A DNA stretch of 64,000 nucleotides, from the NCBI GenBank assembly GCA_963704825.1, contig CAVPHV010000021.1:1-64000 (forward strand). Direction: 5' to 3'. This document shows, piece by piece, positions 27,402 through 38,078 of this stretch (within the stretch, counting starts at the first letter, position 1; every line of letters starts with the position of its first letter). Position numbers and translations under genes: made by a program. This DNA is from CAVPHV01 sp963704825. Lineage in GTDB: Bacteria > Actinomycetota > Acidimicrobiia > Spongiisociales > UBA5794. Below the pieces are notes generated by a model that was given only the letters and a program-made list of their open reading frames with translations, did no database searches and was not told the origin of the DNA.

Positions 27402-30400
27402 ATGGGGGCCAGAAGATCTGGCCGGGCGACTTTGATCGCCTGGTTTCTACTCGGCGCGGTATTGGTTCCGTTGGCAGCGCCGGCGGGCGCATCCGAGGTT
27501 GAGTTGTTGCCGGTTCGCTCGATCGGGGGACCGGGCCACGCTGAGCTCTACGGCTGGGGCCTGGCGACGGCCCTCGACGGCTCGGTCTACGTCGGGGACT
27601 ACTGGAACTACCGCATCCAGCATTATGCGACCGATGGATCGCTGCTGGGGACGATCGTGCCAAAGCGGCTCGAGGGAGCCGCTCCCCATCAACCGCCCTA
27701 CGGCATCGCCGTCGACCCGAGGAATGGAGACATCTACTTCGGCGACGTCGACTCTGACGCAACCGTGGACAAGTACGCCGCAGACGGCACGTTCCTCTTC
27801 GAATTCGGCGGTCGGGGAACGGATCCAACTCCTGCAGGCACCGGCTTTGGGCAATTCGCCTACCCGAGCCGGGTCGCCGTGGCCTCCGACGGACTCGTGG
27901 TTGTGTCGGATTCGCGAGCAGAGAAGCTCGCGGTATACGACGACAGCGGGAACGTGCTGTTCGAGATGGAGGGCCAGCTCTTTGGCGATCCGGTGCTGGG
28001 CCGTCCGCGCGGCGTCGCGTTCGATGACAGCGATCGCCTCTATGTGGCCGATGCCCTCCTCCAGACCGTCCAGGTGTTCGAATTCACGGCGGGCCGCGAC
28101 GCCCTCACCTACGTCACCAGCTACGGGATCAAGAAGGACCACCCGGGTGAGCCAAACCCCGGCGAACTAGGGCTCGACCTGCGGGGCATCGCCATCGACA
28201 ACGCCGGCGATTGGCTGTATGTGGTCGATGCCGACACCGGCTACGTCGCCAAGTTCAGCACCACCGATGGCCAGTTCCTCACCTTCTTCGGCGGCGAGGG
28301 CACCGCCGACGGCAAGTTCAACGGCGGGGGACGAGACATCACCGTCGACGGCGACGGGAACGTGTGGGTCGGCGACATGCCCAACTTCAGGGCCCAGAAG
28401 TTCAGCCCTTGGGGCCAGTTCCTGATGAAGATCCCGACCACGAACTCACCACCTCCACCGGGAGGCTTCGCCGAGCCGCGCAGTGCGGCGGTCGATGCCG
28501 CCGGCAACGTCTTCGTCACCGACACGCACAACTGGCGGATCCAGAAATTCGACGCTGCGGGCAACTTCGTGACGCAATGGGGCAGCCGCGGCCCCGACGC
28601 CGAGGAATTCAACTACGCCAAAGGCATTGCGGTCGATTGGGCCACAGGTGACGTCATCGTCAGCGACACCGACGGCAACGCCATCAAGCGATTCGACAAC
28701 GACGGCAACCCACGGTGCCTGATCGACAAACACGGTTCCGAGCCCGGGCAGTTCAAGGGCGCGCTCTCCGTCGATGTCGGCTCCGACGGCCTCATCTACG
28801 TTGCCGACACCCAAAATGGTCGGATCCAGGTGCTCGAAACCAACCCGGCCCCGGGCGACTGCAAGATCGAGGTACGACCGGCAAACGGCGTGTTGGGAAG
28901 CCCGGGAACCGGACTCGGCCAGTTTCAGGCAACCAACGGAGTGGCGGTCGACACCGACCTGACCGTGTGGGTGACCGATCGGCTTCTCGGACGCGTCACC
29001 CATCTGGCCAACGACGGCACGTACCTCGGCAGCTTCGGAGATGGCGTCGGTACCGGACCGACCGAGTTCGAGCGAGCCAGCGACATCGAGGTCGACGATC
29101 AGTTCGTGTACGTCTCAGACGCCGATGCCAATCGGATCAAGATCTGGCGCAAGGACGGCACCTTCGTCCGGGAATGGGGTGCCGGTGGTGGCAGTCTCGG
29201 GCAACTACAGCGCCCACACGGCATGGACCTGACGCCCGACGGACGGCTCTACATCACCGAACAGACCAACGAACGGGTTCAGGAGGTCGTCCTCGCCTAC
29301 GACGTCGATCCCGAGTCCAACCAGCCTACGGTGGCGGTCGAGGCACCGAACGGCGGCGCGTCTTTGCCGGTCGGTCCGATGACCTTCTCGGGCACCGCAA
29401 CCGACGATACGGGCCTCACCACCGTCCAGATTGCGATCAAGAGCATCGACCGCAACCTCTGGTGGACGGGTTCGCAGTGGGGCCCCTACACCTGGCTTGT
29501 GACCACAACTTCGGCCAACGGTCTCGGCGTGACCAGTGTCACGTGGACCTACCCTTTCGAGCCCGACGAAGGCGCCTTCGGGTTCCAGACCCGCTCGCAG
29601 GACATCTGGGGCAACACCTCCACGAGTTCCTCGTGGAGATCGTTCTCCGCCTTCGATGGCCCGCCCGACGCGATCGATCCCGAGACCGTCGTCGACGTTC
29701 CCGGCGTGAACGAATCGTTCCCCTTCGCTGACATCACGCTGTCAGGAATCGCCACCGACAACAGCGCCGTCGAATCCGTGACCGTCGCCATCAAGAACTC
29801 GTCCACCGGTCAGTGGTGGACCGGGAGTGACTGGGGCGGCTTCACCCGCGTGGCGACGACGCTCGCCAGCCCGGGATCCGCAGCCACCAACTGGACGTAC
29901 ACGTTCGCGCCACCGCAAGAAGGCACGTACGGCGTGCAGGTCCAAGCCGCCGACCACGCCGGCAACGTCGACCCGACACCGGTGTGGCGCAACTTCACGG
30001 TGGCCGACGCACCCGCCGACGCCGTGTCTCCCGAGACCGAGGTCACGACCCCGTCCCCGAACGGCACCTACCCCCTCGCCCCGATCGCCATGAGCGGTGC
30101 GGCTACCGACAACCTGTCGGTGGCGAAGGTGACACTGGCGATCCGGCGCAACGACACCAACCAATGGTGGGACGGTGCGACGTGGGGTGGCTTCAGCCGC
30201 GTCACGGCCACACTCGACGCTACCGGGTGCGTCCGCAACCGGTTGGTCGTACAACTTCACTCCCCCGGACGCCATCGCCTACGGCGTCCAGGTGCGAGCG
30301 GAAGATGCCGCCGGCAATGTGGATGACACGCCGACCTGGATCGCCTTCTCCGTGTACGACGGGGTCGCCGACGCAGAGCCGCCGGATGCAGTGGTCACCG

Positions 30401-30708
30401 TGCCGACGCAGAACCAAACGTTCCCGGCGGGGCCGGTCGACATCTCGGGCACAGCCTCCGACAACACCGCGGTGGCCAAGGTCCAGGTCGCCATCAAGAA
30501 CCGCGATTCCGGCCAATGGTGGACGGGCAGCGTGTGGGGCGGCTTCACGTACCTCGACGCCACACTGGCAACGCCGGGCGCGACCAGCAGCGGGTGGACC
30601 TTCAGCTTCGCACCGCCTGCTTCAGGAAACTTCGGCCTCCTCGTGAGAGCGCAGGATGCCGCCGGCAATCAGGATCCCACCAAGCCGTGGATCAACTTCT
30701 CCAACTGA
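27402..30708 (+). CDS. Secreted NHL-propeller protein with four Ig-like domains (type B), frameshifted
   Basis: The ATG at 27402 follows GGGGGAGAAGG. It has a signal peptide (LIAWFLLGAVLVPLAAPAGA), then type B NHL repeats beginning PVRSIGGPGHAELYGWGLA to about residue 640, then four Trp-rich Ig-like domains. The frame breaks inside the third Ig domain: after TATLDATG near 30228 the frame runs to a stop at 30326, while the correct sequence (ASATGWSYNFTPPDA...) continues one base on and ends at 30708. Removing one G from GGGTGCGTCC restores 1101 residues. If the shift is real, the protein loses its last one and a half Ig domains. Confidence 0.82.
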
Positions 30709-30733
30709 CGGACCGACTGGGAGCGAACGAACC

Positions 30734-33700
30734 ATGACTGAAACCCTCATCCGACGAATCGCAGTCGCCACGCTGGCGGTCGCGCTCGTTGCGGCTTCCG
30801 TAGCGACGGCTCCGGCGGCGCGCGCTCTGGGCGAAGTCTCCTCAACGCCGGTGCGTCAGATTGGCGGCCCCGGTCACGCCGCCCTCTACGGATGGGGTAT
30901 GGGAACGGCGAGCGACGGCACCGTCTACGTCAGCGACTACTGGAACTACCGCATTCAGCACTATGCACTCGATGGCTCCTTGATCGACACCATCGTGCCG
31001 CCCGTCTGGGAGGGGCCGGGACGCCACGAACCTCCGTATGGTGTTGGGGTCGACCCGCGCAACGGAGACTTCTGGTTCGGAGATGTCGACGACAACGCCA
31101 CCGTCGACAAATACGATGCCAACGGGAACTACCTGCTCTCGATCGGCGGACTCGACAACCCCGATGCACCCGGCGAGGTCAACGAACCCGGAAAGTTTCT
31201 CTACCCCTCGTTCCTCGATGTGATGAGCGACGGTCGGCTCGTCGTTGCCGACAGCCGCCGCCACAACGTCGAGGTCTTCGACGATGCCGGCGCCTTTCTG
31301 TTCTCGTTTGGTGACAAGGGCGACCAGGTCGGCGAATTCGACAATCCACGCGGCATTGGGCTCGATGCCAACGACAACATCTATGTCGTCGACAACAACA
31401 ACGCACGGGTGCAGGTATTCGACTCTGGCGGCGCCTTTCTCCATCAAATCGGAAGCCCGAGCGCTCCCGAAGTGTGCCCCGGACCGAACGGCACCTTCTG
31501 CCCGGGGAATCTGGGCCGGGCCAACCTGCGCGGCCTCGCCGTCGACGAGACCAACGGTTTCGTCTACGTCATCGATGCCATCTCCGGTCAGGTCAACAAG
31601 TTCGCCCTCGATGGCACCTTCGTGACCCGCTGGGGTTCCATCGGGCACGACGACGGCGAGTTTGCAGACGGAGGGCGCGACGTAACCGTCGCCGGCGACG
31701 GCACCATCTGGGTGGGTGACATGGGCAACTTCCGGGTCCAGGTGTTCACCCCTGATGGCACGTTTGTCATGGCCGTACCCAACCCCCCGCAACCCGCCCC
31801 ATACGGCGGTTTCAACCAACCCCTCGGCGTGGCGGTGGATACTCAGGGCAACTTCTTTGTCGCCGACACCATGAACCAGCGCGTGGAGAAGTTCGACGTC
31901 CACGGCGACTTTGTCACCGCCTGGGGCGAACGGGGCGCGAGCGAATACGGTTTCAACTACCCCCGCGGCATCGCCACCGATCCGAGAAACGATGACGTTG
32001 TGGTCTGCGACTCCGACAACGGGGCGGTGAAGAAGTACGACAACGACGGCAACTTCATCTGGGAGCGGGCGCTGGGGCTGAAGTGCAAGTCAATCGACGT
32101 TGGTCCCGATGGCAGGATCTACCTCGCCAATTTCGGCACCTTCACCGTGAGCGTCATCGACGAGAACGGCGACAACCGACGCGAGATCGGCGCCTTCGGC
32201 CCGGGTGCCGGTGAGTTCTGGAACCCGCGCGGGGTCGCCCTCGACGCCGATGAGTCCGTCTGGGTGGTCGACGACAAGAAGGCCATCGTGCAACACTTCG
32301 CCAACGACGGCACCTTCCTGTCCAGCTTTGGAGTCCGCCAAGCCGCCGAAACCACCACAGGTGAGGGTTTCCTCCAGGCCGCCGATGTCGTCGTTGACGA
32401 CACCTACGTCTACGTATCCGACGAGGACGACAGTTCGGTCAAGGTCTTCGAAAAGGACGGGACCTTCGTGTCGGAACTCGGTGGTCCCGGCGACGCCATT
32501 GGGCAGCTGCGCAACCCCTACGGGATGGATCTGCTGCCGGGCGGCAAGCTCTTCATCGCCGACCGCTCCGCCGACCGAATCCAACAGTGGCAGCTTTCAT
32601 TCTCGACTGGGGGCGGCGGCGACACTCTCACCCCCGAGGGCTATGTCGACGTCCCGCACGCCAATCAAGCGATGCCGATCACCGGTTTCGACATCACGGG
32701 GTCCGCCGTCGACGACAATGATGTGGCCACCGTCAAGGTCGCCATCCGAGACCGCTCGACCGGCGACTGGTGGCGCGGCACCGGCTGGGGTCCTTTCCTT
32801 TGGCTCAATGTCCCCCTGCCCGACATCGTGGAGCAGGTGACGCCGTGGAGCTTCCACTGGGATCCGCCGGCGCCCGGCGACTATGCGGTCCAGGTCAGAA
32901 CCGAGGACGCCGCCGGCAACGTCGACCCGACCACTCCGTTCGTGCTGTTCAGCGTGTACGACGGGCCACCCGACGCCGAAACGCCGCTGACGACCATCGA
33001 CACCCCCGCCGAAAACGAATACCTCGGCACCGAGGCGCCAACCCTTTCGGGTGCCGCCACCGACAACTACCAGGTGACCGGTGTCGACATCGCAATACAG
33101 AACCGCGACACGGGTGAGTGGCTCCAATCCGATCAGACCTGGGGTGGCGCCTACGCCCCGCTCGAGGCAATCCTCTCGGACCCCAACACGCCATCAACGT
33201 CTTGGAGCTTCGATTGGGTGCCGGAACCGGGCGACTACGGAGTGCGAGCCGTCGCCCGCGATCTGGCCAACAACCGTGACCCCGACCAGCACTACACGCC
33301 ATTCAGCATCTACGACGGTCCTGCGGACGGCGCTGAGCCGGCCACCACCGTCGACAATCCCGCCGCCAACGCCTACGTGCCCGCCCTCGCCCTCGAGGTA
33401 ACGGGCTCAGCCTCCGACGACGTCGCAGTGACGGACGTCCAAGTGGCGGTGCAAGACCGCACCACCGGCGAGTGGCTGCAGCCTGACGGAGTGGCGTGGT
33501 CGATCCAGTTTGCTTCACGGCCGGCGACCCTCGATGCACCCGGGACCACGGTATCTGGGTGGAGCTGGTGGTGGACACCACCGCTCGAGGGCGAGTACGC
33601 CATCTGGGCGCAGACAGGTGACATCGCCGGCAAGGTCGACTCGACCGCAAGCTACGTACCGTTCTTCGTCTACCCCGGTGGACTCGACGACCAGCCTCCG

Positions 33701-35092
33701 ACCACGGTCACCTCCTACCCCACCGCCAACGGACTTGTCGCCAACCAGGACATCGCCTTCAGCGGCACGGCCTCTGACAACCGGTCCGTCACCGATGTCT
33801 ACATCTCGATGCGCAACGTGGACACGGGCGAGTGGTGGCAGCCGGGCGGAGGTTGGGCTGTGGACTTCGCCGCCTTCGACGCCGGCCTCGACAATCCAGG
33901 CGGCGTGCTGACGGGATGGAGCTACACGTGGACGCCTCCTGGGCCCGGCACCTATGCGGTGCAAGCCCAGGCGCGTGACCTGGCCAACCAGCTCGATGGC
34001 GTGCCGCCCTACACGACGTTCACCGTCTACAACGGAGCACCCGACTCGACCCCACCCGACACCACCGCCGTCGTGCCGTCCGGCGGCCAGAATCTCCCAC
34101 TCGAGCCGATGACGATGAGCGGCGGAGCTACCGATGATGTCTCCGGCGTCGCCGAGGTGAAGGTGGCCATCAAGAACAAGGACCGCAACTTGTGGTGGAC
34201 CGGCTCGGCCTGGGGCACCTTCACGTGGCTCCCGGCAACCGTTGACACCCCGGGCGCGACGACGACCACGTGGACCTATGACTGGACGCCGCCGGAAGCC
34301 GCAGCCTACGCCATGATGGTCAAGTCATTTGATGTTGCCGGCAATGCCGATCCTGCAGTGCCGTGGGTCTCGTTCAGGGTGTACGCGGGAGTGCCTGATG
34401 ATGTGGCACCAGACGCAACCATTGTCGTCCCTTCGGCCACGCAGGGACAGCCGCTGGGACCGTTCACCATGAGTGGTGCCGCTACCGACAACGTCGGAGT
34501 CGGTGGCGCGCAAATCGCGATCAAGAACGCCGCAACCAATCAGTGGTGGACCGGTAGTACGTGGGGCGGTTTCACCTGGCTCGATGCCACGGTGACGGAC
34601 CCGGGGGCAACCGACACGACGTGGACGTACGAGTGGACGCCGCCCACCGCAGGCAACTACGGCATGAATGTGAAGGCGATCGATACCGCCGGGAACGTCG
34701 ACCCCACCAAGCCCTGGCGCAACTTCACGGTGTACGAAGGCGCACCCGACACAACCCCGCCCGAAGGCCTGGTCGACCTGCCCGTCAAGAACCAGACCTA
34801 CCCACTCGCCGAACTCACCTTGAGCGGCAGCGCAACCGACGATCAAGCCGTCGCCGCCGTCCGCATCGCGATCAAGAACCGCGACACCGGCCTGTGGTGG
34901 ACTGGCACCGCCTGGGCCGGCTTCACATGGCTCAACGCCTCCGTCGCTGCTCCGGGCACGACGACGACCGCCTGGTCTTTCGTCTGGACTCCGCCGGAGC
35001 CTGCGCTGTACGGCGTCATGCTCCAAGCCCGCGACCTTGCCGGCAACGCCGATCCGACCAAACCGTGGATTCCATTTGAGGTGACACCATGA
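30734..35092 (+). CDS. Secreted NHL-propeller protein with seven Ig-like domains (type B)
   Basis: A 1452-residue protein from the ATG at 30734, 25 nt after the previous gene. The signal peptide is IRRIAVATLAVALVAASVAT with cleavage near ARA. The NHL part runs to about residue 630 and starts PVRQIGGPGHAALYGWGM; blades have the form IYVVDNNNARVQVFDSGG. Seven Ig-like domains follow. Domains 2-4 have EWLQ or EWWQ in place of LWWTG and longer loops, while 5-7 have the canonical WWTGSxWGxFTWL motif, so two subtypes coexist in one chain. The TGA overlaps the next ATG (35089-35092). Confidence 0.87.
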   Translation: MTETLIRRIAVATLAVALVAASVATAPAARALGEVSSTPVRQIGGPGHAALYGWGMGTASDGTVYVSDYWNYRIQHYALDGSLIDTIVPPVWEGPGRHEPPYGVGVDPRNGDFWFGDVDDNATVDKYDANGNYLLSIGGLDNPDAPGEVNEPGKFLYPSFLDVMSDGRLVVADSRRHNVEVFDDAGAFLFSFGDKGDQVGEFDNPRGIGLDANDNIYVVDNNNARVQVFDSGGAFLHQIGSPSAPEVCPGPNGTFCPGNLGRANLRGLAVDETNGFVYVIDAISGQVNKFALDGTFVTRWGSIGHDDGEFADGGRDVTVAGDGTIWVGDMGNFRVQVFTPDGTFVMAVPNPPQPAPYGGFNQPLGVAVDTQGNFFVADTMNQRVEKFDVHGDFVTAWGERGASEYGFNYPRGIATDPRNDDVVVCDSDNGAVKKYDNDGNFIWERALGLKCKSIDVGPDGRIYLANFGTFTVSVIDENGDNRREIGAFGPGAGEFWNPRGVALDADESVWVVDDKKAIVQHFANDGTFLSSFGVRQAAETTTGEGFLQAADVVVDDTYVYVSDEDDSSVKVFEKDGTFVSELGGPGDAIGQLRNPYGMDLLPGGKLFIADRSADRIQQWQLSFSTGGGGDTLTPEGYVDVPHANQAMPITGFDITGSAVDDNDVATVKVAIRDRSTGDWWRGTGWGPFLWLNVPLPDIVEQVTPWSFHWDPPAPGDYAVQVRTEDAAGNVDPTTPFVLFSVYDGPPDAETPLTTIDTPAENEYLGTEAPTLSGAATDNYQVTGVDIAIQNRDTGEWLQSDQTWGGAYAPLEAILSDPNTPSTSWSFDWVPEPGDYGVRAVARDLANNRDPDQHYTPFSIYDGPADGAEPATTVDNPAANAYVPALALEVTGSASDDVAVTDVQVAVQDRTTGEWLQPDGVAWSIQFASRPATLDAPGTTVSGWSWWWTPPLEGEYAIWAQTGDIAGKVDSTASYVPFFVYPGGLDDQPPTTVTSYPTANGLVANQDIAFSGTASDNRSVTDVYISMRNVDTGEWWQPGGGWAVDFAAFDAGLDNPGGVLTGWSYTWTPPGPGTYAVQAQARDLANQLDGVPPYTTFTVYNGAPDSTPPDTTAVVPSGGQNLPLEPMTMSGGATDDVSGVAEVKVAIKNKDRNLWWTGSAWGTFTWLPATVDTPGATTTTWTYDWTPPEAAAYAMMVKSFDVAGNADPAVPWVSFRVYAGVPDDVAPDATIVVPSATQGQPLGPFTMSGAATDNVGVGGAQIAIKNAATNQWWTGSTWGGFTWLDATVTDPGATDTTWTYEWTPPTAGNYGMNVKAIDTAGNVDPTKPWRNFTVYEGAPDTTPPEGLVDLPVKNQTYPLAELTLSGSATDDQAVAAVRIAIKNRDTGLWWTGTAWAGFTWLNASVAAPGTTTTAWSFVWTPPEPALYGVMLQARDLAGNADPTKPWIPFEVTP

Positions 35093-38022
35093 GTCATGCA
35101 TCCGCCCGCCGCGGGAAGACCGCAGCTCTGCTTGTTCTTGTACTCACTGCCGGCTTGCTCATCGTGCCGACTGCGGCAGACGCGGCCGAGGTCTCGATCG
35201 CTCCGGTGCGCCAGGTCGGCGCCCCCGGCCACGCCGACCTGTACGGCTGGGGCATGGCGACGGCGATCGACGGCTCAATCCTGATCGGCGACTACTGGAA
35301 CTTCCGGGTCGAGCGCTACGGCGCCGATGGCACCTACCTCGGCACCGTCATCTCCAACCAGGGCACCGGCGAGACCCAACACCAGACGCCCTACGGACTC
35401 GCCGTCGATCCGAACAACGGCGACATTGTCTTCGGCGACGTCGACGGCATGCAACTGCCCAGCGCAACCGAGCTGTTCGGCTACGGCGTCGACAAGTACA
35501 CAGCCGATGGAACCTACCTCACCTCGTGGGGGACCAAGTATGCCTGGGGCGAACCCGAGGTGGGTACCTTCGCCTATCCGTCCTACGTGGCGGTTGCGTC
35601 CACCGGAAACGTCTATGTGACCGATCAACGCCGCCACAACGTGGTGGCGCACACCCCGGACGGCATTGAGCTGTTCCAGATCGGCGACAACGCGGCCGGG
35701 ACCGGCCCGGGCCAGTTCAAGCAACCACGTGGCATCGCCTTCGACGCCCAAGACCGTTTGTTCGTCGCGGACAACGCCAACCAGCGCATTCAGGTCTTCG
35801 AGGCCGACGGCACCTACCTGTATGAGTTCGGCGAACCCGGACCCGGACCGGGTCAACTAGGCAACGACATGCGCCAGATTGCGATCGATCAAGCCAACGA
35901 ATGGCTGTACGTCGTCGACACCACCCAGGGGATGACCAGCAAGTTCGCACTCGACGGCACCTACCTCACTCGCTGGGGAGGATGGGGCAACGCTCCCGGC
36001 AAGTTCGTCGCCGGAGGTCGCGGCGTAACCGTCGATCATGATGGCAATGTCTGGGTTGGCGACATGGGCGGCTTCCGCGCCCAGAAGTTCGACCCAGACG
36101 GCAACTTCCTGCTGCAAGTGCCGGAGGCACCGACCGCGCCACCGGACGGGGGATTCAATCAGCCTCGTGGTGTTGCCCTCGGCCCCGACGGCGACATCTT
36201 CGTCACAGACACCCACAACTGGCGTGTCCAGCGGTTCAACGGAGACGGCAGTTTCAACTCGGCCTTCGGAACGCGCGGCTCCGATGACTACAAGTTCAAC
36301 TATCCCCGCGGCATCTCCATCGATCCGACCGACGGATCAATCGTTGTGGCCGACACAGACAACCATCGCATCAAGAAGTACAGCAACGACGGCGTATTCC
36401 TCTGGGAACTCGGCGGATACGGGCCGGGAGACGGCCAGTTCAAGACGCCGCACTCGGTCGATGTTGGACCCGACGGGACGATCTACGTCGCAGACAGCCT
36501 CAACCAACGTGTCGTCATGCTCGATCCGGCCGGTGCCGTGATCGGGAGCTTCGGGTCGAAAGGAAGCGGCGACGGCCAACACCAATTCGTCCGCGGAGTC
36601 GACTTCGACGAGACCGACGGCACCGTCTGGCTGACCGACTCGGTACGAGGCCGGGTCAACCACTGGAACGTCGATGGGACCTGGCTGGGGGCGTTTGGCG
36701 CCGTCGGCGACGAGGACCACCAGCTGCTACGAGCCGCCGACCTCGAGGCTGATGCCACTTACGTCTACGTCGCCGACAGCGACACCGATCGGATCAAGGT
36801 CTGGCGCAAGGACGGAACGTTTGTCGGCGCGTTCACCGGCGGACCCGGCGAAACCCAGCTGCAGCGTCCCCACGGCCTCGATCTGGTAGGTGACCGCTTG
36901 TACGTCGTCGAGCAGACCGGCGAACGGGTTCAAGAGTTCCTCATCACAACCGGTGGCGAGCCCGACACGACACCACCGGATGCCGTGGTGACCGTGCCTG
37001 GGCCGGGAGACCTCTTCCCCATCGCTCCGCTCACCATCGCCGGCACCGCCAACGACGACGTCGCCGTAGCCGCAGTCAGAGTTGCAGTTCGCGACAAGGC
37101 CGGCGGCCAGTGGTGGACCGGCGCCGGGTGGGGTGCATTCACCTATCTGAGTGCCGAGCTCGCCGACCCGGGTGAACCGACGACGGCGTGGACCCTCGAG
37201 TGGCTTCCTCCCGGGGCGGGCGACTATGCAGTCCTCGTCGAAGCGCGCGATAGCGCGGCGAATCCAGATCCATCCAAGCCGTGGGTGAGCTTCACTGTGT
37301 ATCCCGGTGCCCTGGACGTCACGGAACCTGATGCCACGATCACGGTACCCGCCAAGGGCGGGTCCTATCCGGACGCCTCTCTCCAGCTTGCCGGCGTTGC
37401 CACCGACGACGCGTCCGGCGTGGCCGCGGTGGCCGTCGGCATCAAGGACACCGCAACCGGACAATGGTGGGACGGCACCGACTGGACAGCGAGCTTCACC
37501 TTCAACGCCGCGAACGTGGACAGCGTCGGAGCGACGACGACGGGGTGGAGTTACGACTGGTTGCCGCCCGGACCGGGTTCCTACGGAGCGTTGGTGCGCA
37601 CCACCGACATCGCCGGGAACGTCGACTCGACCAAGCCGTGGCATGGTTTCACGATCGTCGCTTCGGGCGCCGACGTCGATGCTCCTGAGGTGACGATCGT
37701 GTCCCCGGCGAAGGGCAGCACCCAGCCGTTCGTCCCGGTACTCATCACCGGCGAGGCGGCCGACGCCACCAGCGGGGTTGCCGTCGTCGACGTCGCCATC
37801 AAGAACACCGCGACCAGCGAGTGGTGGGACGGCGCAGGCTGGGTTGGCAGCTTCACCTACCTGCCCACCACCCTTGGTGATCCTGGAAGTCAGACCACCA
37901 ACTGGTCGATGACGTGGGACCCGCCGTCACCGGGAAGCTACGGTGTCATGGCCCGCGTCATCGACGTGGCCGGCAACATCAATCCCGTCAAGCCGTGGCA
38001 CGGTTTCACGATCGAGCAGTAA
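35089..38022 (+). CDS. Secreted NHL-propeller protein with three Ig-like domains (type B)
   Basis: A 977-residue protein, translationally coupled to the gene before it. The signal peptide is TAALLVLVLTAGLLIVPTAADA. NHL repeats run to about residue 620, starting PVRQVGAPGHADLYGWGMA, with blades such as LFVADNANQRIQVFEADG and IFVTDTHNWRVQRFNGDG. Three Ig-like domains follow; the last two end with KPWHGFTI. It is the last gene of the four-gene NHL string and is followed by a strong hairpin. The type B N-terminus is shared with its two upstream neighbours, so the three probably arose by local duplication. Confidence 0.88.
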   Translation: MSHASARRGKTAALLVLVLTAGLLIVPTAADAAEVSIAPVRQVGAPGHADLYGWGMATAIDGSILIGDYWNFRVERYGADGTYLGTVISNQGTGETQHQTPYGLAVDPNNGDIVFGDVDGMQLPSATELFGYGVDKYTADGTYLTSWGTKYAWGEPEVGTFAYPSYVAVASTGNVYVTDQRRHNVVAHTPDGIELFQIGDNAAGTGPGQFKQPRGIAFDAQDRLFVADNANQRIQVFEADGTYLYEFGEPGPGPGQLGNDMRQIAIDQANEWLYVVDTTQGMTSKFALDGTYLTRWGGWGNAPGKFVAGGRGVTVDHDGNVWVGDMGGFRAQKFDPDGNFLLQVPEAPTAPPDGGFNQPRGVALGPDGDIFVTDTHNWRVQRFNGDGSFNSAFGTRGSDDYKFNYPRGISIDPTDGSIVVADTDNHRIKKYSNDGVFLWELGGYGPGDGQFKTPHSVDVGPDGTIYVADSLNQRVVMLDPAGAVIGSFGSKGSGDGQHQFVRGVDFDETDGTVWLTDSVRGRVNHWNVDGTWLGAFGAVGDEDHQLLRAADLEADATYVYVADSDTDRIKVWRKDGTFVGAFTGGPGETQLQRPHGLDLVGDRLYVVEQTGERVQEFLITTGGEPDTTPPDAVVTVPGPGDLFPIAPLTIAGTANDDVAVAAVRVAVRDKAGGQWWTGAGWGAFTYLSAELADPGEPTTAWTLEWLPPGAGDYAVLVEARDSAANPDPSKPWVSFTVYPGALDVTEPDATITVPAKGGSYPDASLQLAGVATDDASGVAAVAVGIKDTATGQWWDGTDWTASFTFNAANVDSVGATTTGWSYDWLPPGPGSYGALVRTTDIAGNVDSTKPWHGFTIVASGADVDAPEVTIVSPAKGSTQPFVPVLITGEAADATSGVAVVDVAIKNTATSEWWDGAGWVGSFTYLPTTLGDPGSQTTNWSMTWDPPSPGSYGVMARVIDVAGNINPVKPWHGFTIEQ

Positions 38023-38024
38023 CC

Positions 38025-38055
38025 AGCGGGAGCGACCGCAGAGGCCGCTCCCGCT
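38025..38055. terminator. Bidirectional hairpin terminator
   Basis: AGCGGGAGCG (38025-38034) pairs with CGCTCCCGCT (38046-38055) around an 11-nt loop. It lies between convergent stops at 38022 and 38079, so it can serve both. Confidence 0.75.
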
Positions 38056-38078
38056 TCGTTCGTAGCTGGATCGGGGCG

